Shown one piece after another: positions 7,464-10,235 of a stretch of DNA of 10,235 bases; the first letter of the stretch is position 1, and each line of letters opens with the position of its first letter. Where the stretch lies: the NCBI GenBank assembly GCA_902767195.1, contig CACXGS010000044.1, positions 1 to 10,235 on the forward strand, read 5' to 3'. Origin of the DNA: an uncultured Lachnospiraceae bacterium. GTDB taxonomy: Bacteria; Bacillota_A; Clostridia; Lachnospirales; Lachnospiraceae. The notes under the pieces were generated by a model, which had not been told where the DNA came from, did not search any database, and was given only the letters and a program-made list of their open reading frames with translations. The translations under genes and the position numbers were made by a program.

Positions 7464-7485
7464 AGTTATAAGATATCATATAACT
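7464..7485. promoter_or_regulatory. Operator palindrome over the gntR promoter
   Basis: GTTATAAGATATCATATAAC (7465-7484), extended by one pairing base each side, is an inverted repeat with a single A/A mismatch pair. It shares the GATATC(A)TAT core of the other two sites. It covers the predicted -10 box of the regulator's promoter, the expected position for autorepression. Confidence 0.7.
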
Positions 7486-7498
7486 TGATTTCTGTCAA
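7470..7498 (-). promoter_or_regulatory. Promoter of the GntR regulator gene
   Basis: On the minus strand a perfect -35 TTGACA (7498-7493) is followed after 17 bases by TATCTT (7475-7470), four of six matches to the -10 consensus. The predicted start point, near 7463, gives a leader of about 24 bases carrying the AGAAGGAG ribosome site and the GTG start. Confidence 0.6.
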
Positions 7499-7535
7499 TA
7501 TACAATATTTATTTTTCACACAGCCTCAATTTCTT

Positions 7536-7562
7536 TTACACTGGTAAACATTACACCGGTAA
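7536..7562. repeat. Tandem 12-bp direct repeats upstream of the AOR promoter
   Basis: TTACACTGGTAA (7536-7547) and TTACACCGGTAA (7551-7562) differ at one base and start 15 bases apart. Each has TTAC/GTAA as inverted ends. They lie just upstream of the AOR -35 box, centred about 61 and 46 bases before the predicted start point, the usual place for an activator. They do not resemble the GntR-type palindromes. Confidence 0.5.
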
Positions 7563-7567
7563 CCTGA

Positions 7568-7596
7568 TTGACAGCGCGTGCATTCTATGTTATAGT
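7568..7596 (+). promoter_or_regulatory. Near-consensus promoter of the AOR gene
   Basis: TTGACA (7568-7573), a 17-base spacer and TATAGT (7591-7596) make an almost ideal vegetative promoter. The predicted start point is near 7603. The adjacent palindrome at 7606-7621 would block it when bound, so the promoter is probably strong but repressed. Confidence 0.8.
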
Positions 7597-7605
7597 AGTA
7601 CTGCT

Positions 7606-7621
7606 TATATGATATCATATA
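7606..7621. promoter_or_regulatory. Operator palindrome downstream of the AOR start point
   Basis: TATATGATATCATATA is a perfect 16-base palindrome located a few bases after the predicted transcription start of the AOR gene. It has the same TGATATCA core as the site before the import operon, which links the two divergent units to one regulator. Confidence 0.75.
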
Positions 7622-7660
7622 TCATACTTCTTCTATTCTCTCTTCTTGAGGAGTGATTAC

Positions 7661-9577
7661 ATGTACGGTTATACTGACAATATCGCAAGAATCAATCTGA
7701 CGAGCGGGACTGTTCAGGTCGAACACTGGGGTGAACGTTTCTATCGCCAGTATTTAGGCGGTCGAAACATCATCGGGTATATCCTTCAGAAAGAAGTCGG
7801 TCCAGAAGTCGATCCACTTGGGCCGGAAAACAAGTTCATTGTTGCTACAAGCATGATGACTGGCAGTCCGATTGCAGGCAGTTCACGCTTTTCCATTGGT
7901 GCAAAAGCTCCCTTAACCGGCGGATTTGGTGAATCTGAAGCCGGTGGATTCTTCGGGCCGGAGTTGCGCTATGCTGGTTTTGATGCATTGATCATAGAAG
8001 GTGTATCCGATTTCCCCTGCTATATTTGGATTAAAGATGGTAAGATTGAGATTCGCGATGCATCTGCTCTGTGGGGGAAAGAGACCGGAGAGGTTGAAGA
8101 TTTAATTCAGGCAGAGTTGAATGATGGCAAGTGTCGTATTCTTCAGGCTGGAATTGCCGGAGAAAACCTCGTAAAATATGCCTCTGTTTCTTCTTCACTG
8201 CGCCATTGGTGCGGGCGCGGAGGCCTCGGTGCAGTGATGGGGTCGAAGAAACTTAAAGCGATCGCCGCACGTGCTACGAACCGACAAATCCCAATTGCCA
8301 ATCCGGAAAAAGTAAAGGAGTTTGTTCGTTGGTTTGCAAAAGCACATAAAGAGAATGAAGGAATCCTCTTTAAAGGGGAGTATGGTACTGCAGGAGGGGC
8401 AGACAGCATGGACGCCTCTGGTATGCTTCCTACCTTCAATTTCCGTTCTGGAACCTTCGATCATGCAAAAGAAATCGGCGGAATAACCATGCATGATGAA
8501 ATGCTCTCAGATAGAGGTGGCTGCCTCTATTGTCCAATTCGCTGTAAGAGAGTGATAAATTATCACGATAAAGACATGACCATTGAAGGCCGTTATGGCG
8601 GGCCTGAATATGAGACAACCGGATGCCTTGGCTCCAACTGTGGAATCAAGTCACTGAAGCATGTTTGTAAAGCCAACGAGCTATGTGGGCGATATGGAAT
8701 TGACACCATTTCCACGGGAGACACCATTTCTTTTGCTATGGAATGTTTCGAGAACGGTCTTTTGACGTTAGATGACACTGATGGAATGGATCTAAGCTTT
8801 GGAAACGAGGAATCTTTCCTCAAGGTGATCGGAATGATTGCCAGGCGGGAGGGCAAGCTCGGAAATCTTCTCGCAGAAGGCAGTTGGCGCGCGTCCAGAA
8901 TCATTGGAGAAGAAACCTGGAAATATTCCATGACTTGTCGGAAGCAGGAATTTCCCGCACATGAACCCCGCGGAAAATGGGGTGTCGCCTTTGGTTACGC
9001 TGTGTCGGCTACCGGAGCTGATCATCTGATCGCTGCACATGATCCTTGGTTTGAGGGTAAGCCAAATCTTGAAGAACAATATACCTACATGGACATCTAC
9101 CCAATGAGAGAGTTTGGCATTTTTGACCCTCTGCCTGCAATGTCCCTTGACAGTAAAAAAGTCCGGCTCTTTACCCATCTTCAGCTTATGTGGGGTCTCT
9201 ATAATATGTTGGATCTTTGTATCTTCGTCGGCGTTCCAGAATACAGGATGACCACTATAGACCAATGGGTTCAGGTGATCAATGACATTACCGGTTGGGA
9301 TCTCAGTTTTTGGGAACTGATCAAGGCATCTGAGCGAGGGATCCAGCTTCAAAGAATCTACAATGTTCGCAATGGTCTTGGGAAGGAATTCGACACTCTG
9401 CCAGACAGAATGTTCGAGCCCGTAGAAGCAGGTGCACATAAGGGGCATCATCTTGAGCGGGAAACATTCCAAAAAGCGATCATTACGTATTATGAGATGC
9501 TTGGATGGAATCAGGAGGGCGTGCCATCCTTTGGGAAGTTTGCAGAGCTCGGAATGGAGGATATGTATATTCTGTGA
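7661..9577 (+). CDS. Tungsten/molybdenum aldehyde:ferredoxin oxidoreductase (AOR family)
   Basis: A 638-residue cytoplasmic enzyme that oxidises an aldehyde to the carboxylic acid and passes two electrons to ferredoxin, using a bis-pterin tungsten (or molybdenum) centre. The N-terminal domain shows YLGGRN (31-36), ESEAGGFFGPELRYAGFDALIIEG (91-114) and the cofactor-binding stretch GRGGLGAVMGSKKLKAI (185-201). The [4Fe-4S] ligands are C288, C291, C295 (CxxCxxxC) and C520 (LDLC); the active-site region holds GPEYET (314-319) and GADH (452-455). Length is near the family norm. The ATG at 7661 is chosen because GAGGAG (7648-7653) lies seven bases upstream; a TTG at 7646 would run through that site. 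It is divergent from the sugar-import operon under a shared operator type. The aldehyde substrate is unknown. Confidence 0.93.
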   Translation: MYGYTDNIARINLTSGTVQVEHWGERFYRQYLGGRNIIGYILQKEVGPEVDPLGPENKFIVATSMMTGSPIAGSSRFSIGAKAPLTGGFGESEAGGFFGPELRYAGFDALIIEGVSDFPCYIWIKDGKIEIRDASALWGKETGEVEDLIQAELNDGKCRILQAGIAGENLVKYASVSSSLRHWCGRGGLGAVMGSKKLKAIAARATNRQIPIANPEKVKEFVRWFAKAHKENEGILFKGEYGTAGGADSMDASGMLPTFNFRSGTFDHAKEIGGITMHDEMLSDRGGCLYCPIRCKRVINYHDKDMTIEGRYGGPEYETTGCLGSNCGIKSLKHVCKANELCGRYGIDTISTGDTISFAMECFENGLLTLDDTDGMDLSFGNEESFLKVIGMIARREGKLGNLLAEGSWRASRIIGEETWKYSMTCRKQEFPAHEPRGKWGVAFGYAVSATGADHLIAAHDPWFEGKPNLEEQYTYMDIYPMREFGIFDPLPAMSLDSKKVRLFTHLQLMWGLYNMLDLCIFVGVPEYRMTTIDQWVQVINDITGWDLSFWELIKASERGIQLQRIYNVRNGLGKEFDTLPDRMFEPVEAGAHKGHHLERETFQKAIITYYEMLGWNQEGVPSFGKFAELGMEDMYIL

Positions 9578-9798
9578 CCGTAAATATTAGATTCATAGGA
9601 CCGGTAGCAATGAGAGCACGTAAGCGGGGCTCGATAGAGATCCCAGATGGAATGGACCTCCATCATTTGAAAATAGAACTCGGTCTTCCTGCGAATTATC
9701 CAGTTCTTTTTTCCATCAACGGCGTTCTGGCAGATTCTGAAACTGTACTCCACGAAGGAGATCAGGTTCAGATTATCAACATTGTATCGGGCGGGTGA
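9574..9798 (+). CDS. MoaD/ThiS-like sulfur carrier protein
   Basis: A 74-residue beta-grasp protein with strands VTVNIRFIGPV (1-11) and SIEIPDG (20-26) and a C-terminal IVSGG. The terminal GG is what MoaD and ThiS need for adenylation and thiocarboxylation. MoaD-type proteins donate the dithiolene sulfur of the pterin that holds molybdenum or tungsten, so this one probably serves the AOR cofactor. Its GTG start overlaps the AOR stop as GTGA, implying translational coupling. The nearest Shine-Dalgarno site, GGAGG (9556-9560), is 13 bases away; an internal ATG (9610) would remove the first strand and is unlikely. No MoaE or MoeB partner is present in the window. A ThiS role in thiamine synthesis is the alternative but does not fit the neighbours. 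Confidence 0.85.
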   Translation: MTVNIRFIGPVAMRARKRGSIEIPDGMDLHHLKIELGLPANYPVLFSINGVLADSETVLHEGDQVQIINIVSGG

Positions 9799-9834
9799 CA
9801 GTCTTTCTCGCCAAGCAAAGCCCATCCATTAGGT

Positions 9835-9879
9835 ATAAGGGACAGGAAGGTCTGTTTTAATTGACCTTCCCGCCCTTAT
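9835..9879 (+). terminator. Stem-loop after the AOR/MoaD-like unit
   Basis: ATAAGGG (9835-9841) pairs with CCCTTAT (9873-9879), and GGAAGGTC (9845-9852) pairs with GACCTTCC (9863-9870), with a three-by-two internal loop and a ten-base terminal loop. It starts 36 bases after the sulfur-carrier stop codon. A proper U-run is missing, so termination may be partial, but this is the only candidate end for the AOR transcript. Confidence 0.6.
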
Positions 9880-9916
9880 CAATAAAGTGTATTTCCTGTT
9901 TCTCTGTCAGAAAATA

Positions 9917-10000
9917 TCAGAATAGGCTTTCCATCTCCACATCCATGAGAGCAGCGTAAAGGAGAGCAAAGCTTTGCCGCTCAGGCGGCGGCCACACGGA
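9917..10000 (-). pseudogene. Short coding remnant, related to the left-edge fragment
   Basis: On the minus strand this stop-to-stop stretch encodes 27 residues ending ERQSFALLYAALMDVEMESL then F and TGA (9917-9919). The end matches the fragment at 358-420 codon for codon over 16 codons. There is no likely start within it, and the upstream sequence changes frame. I do not recognise the family. It lies where GC content begins to rise at the right edge. Confidence 0.3.
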
Positions 10001-10235
10001 TCATCTGCCCTTCGCGCTCAAGTCCAACTATGATGTCGGCGGTACCTGCAACGGTCTTTCCCTTACCAGCGGGTATCTGGCGGCCTCGGAAGCCCTACGG
10101 GCACACGGCAAAGCCCTGACCCCAAAGGCAGCCGCCGCAAGTTGGCGAGGCGGAACCGATGCAGTCCGTTTCGTTTTCTTCCAGCAGCTCGCAGCCGCCG
10201 CAGAACAGGCAGGGCGCATACTTGAATTCATGTAC
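9960..10235. other. GC-rich right edge with overlapping open frames, unassigned
   Basis: This stretch is much richer in G+C than the cluster (42 of 60 bases at 10081-10140 against 27 of 60 at 8701-8760). Two mirror-phase frames are open to the window end. The plus frame runs 92 codons from after TAA (9957-9959) without any plausible start and reads ...NYDVGGTCNGLSLTSGYLA.... The minus frame (10235-10095, 46 codons, then TAG) has CLFCGGC, CGGC and ends GFAVCP, as in a Cys-rich metal-binding tail. The Ala-rich reading of one strand automatically gives Cys/Gly on the other, so only one, or neither, is real. No function is claimed. Confidence 0.35.

Noticed and set aside
8792..9472. 226-codon minus-strand open frame inside the AOR gene
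   Set aside because: Antisense shadow of the conserved C-terminal half of the AOR, with no ribosome-binding site or recognisable motif.
421..10235. Shared GTACATGA near both edges as a direct-repeat insertion footprint
   Set aside because: Only eight bases match (around 422-430 and the last bases of the window on the minus strand). This length is expected by chance and no mobile gene is present.
1..10235. tRNA, rRNA, CRISPR array, insertion sequence or integrase
   Set aside because: No cloverleaf, rRNA-like stretch, regular short repeats with spacers, or recombinase motif was found on either strand.

Overview
The window looks like a chromosomal segment of an anaerobic Gram-positive bacterium of the Clostridia type. 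The grounds are strong Shine-Dalgarno sites, GTG starts, a ribose-type ABC importer, a FadR-type GntR regulator, and a tungsten/molybdenum aldehyde:ferredoxin oxidoreductase (AOR) with its own MoaD/ThiS-like protein. No taxon can be fixed from the sequence alone.

Layout. The left edge (1-185) is the C-terminal end of an HtrA-like protease gene, with an in-frame TAG about 31 codons before a second stop, followed by a bidirectional terminator (284-331). From 439 to 7439 all genes lie on the minus strand. In transcription order they are: a GntR/FadR-family repressor (7439-6753); an enolase-superfamily enzyme of the mandelate racemase subgroup, closest by eye to galactarolactone cycloisomerase (6640-5495); a sugar ABC permease (5468-4512); its substrate-binding protein (4454-3396); a double-domain ATPase (3292-1787); and an iron-type alcohol dehydrogenase (1587-439). 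From 7661 to 9798 on the plus strand are the AOR and the MoaD/ThiS-like sulfur carrier, overlapping by GTGA. A stem-loop at 9835-9879 closes this unit. The right edge (about 9900-10235) is GC-rich and holds only fragments that I cannot assign.

Regulation is unusually legible. Three near-identical palindromes built on TATGATATCATA lie at 6663-6685 (before the enolase-superfamily gene), 7464-7485 (over the regulator's own -10 box) and 7606-7621 (just after the start point of a near-consensus promoter for the AOR). They define a local regulon: one GntR protein probably represses its own gene, the importer/enzyme operon and the AOR unit. Two tandem copies of TTACAC(T/C)GGTAA just upstream of the AOR -35 box suggest a second DNA-binding input.

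Working model (inference): a sugar, polyol or sugar acid enters through the ABC importer; an aldehyde group is oxidised to the acid by the AOR with ferredoxin as acceptor; the enolase-superfamily enzyme acts on the acid or its lactone; and the Fe-type dehydrogenase handles an alcohol/aldehyde step. No kinase, aldolase, ferredoxin or tungsten transporter is in the window, so the pathway is incomplete here. The coupling of a tungsten-type AOR to a sugar-acid style import operon under one repressor is the most interesting feature. The segment is lower in GC than both flanks, and related 16-codon remnants flank it, which fits an acquired catabolic island.
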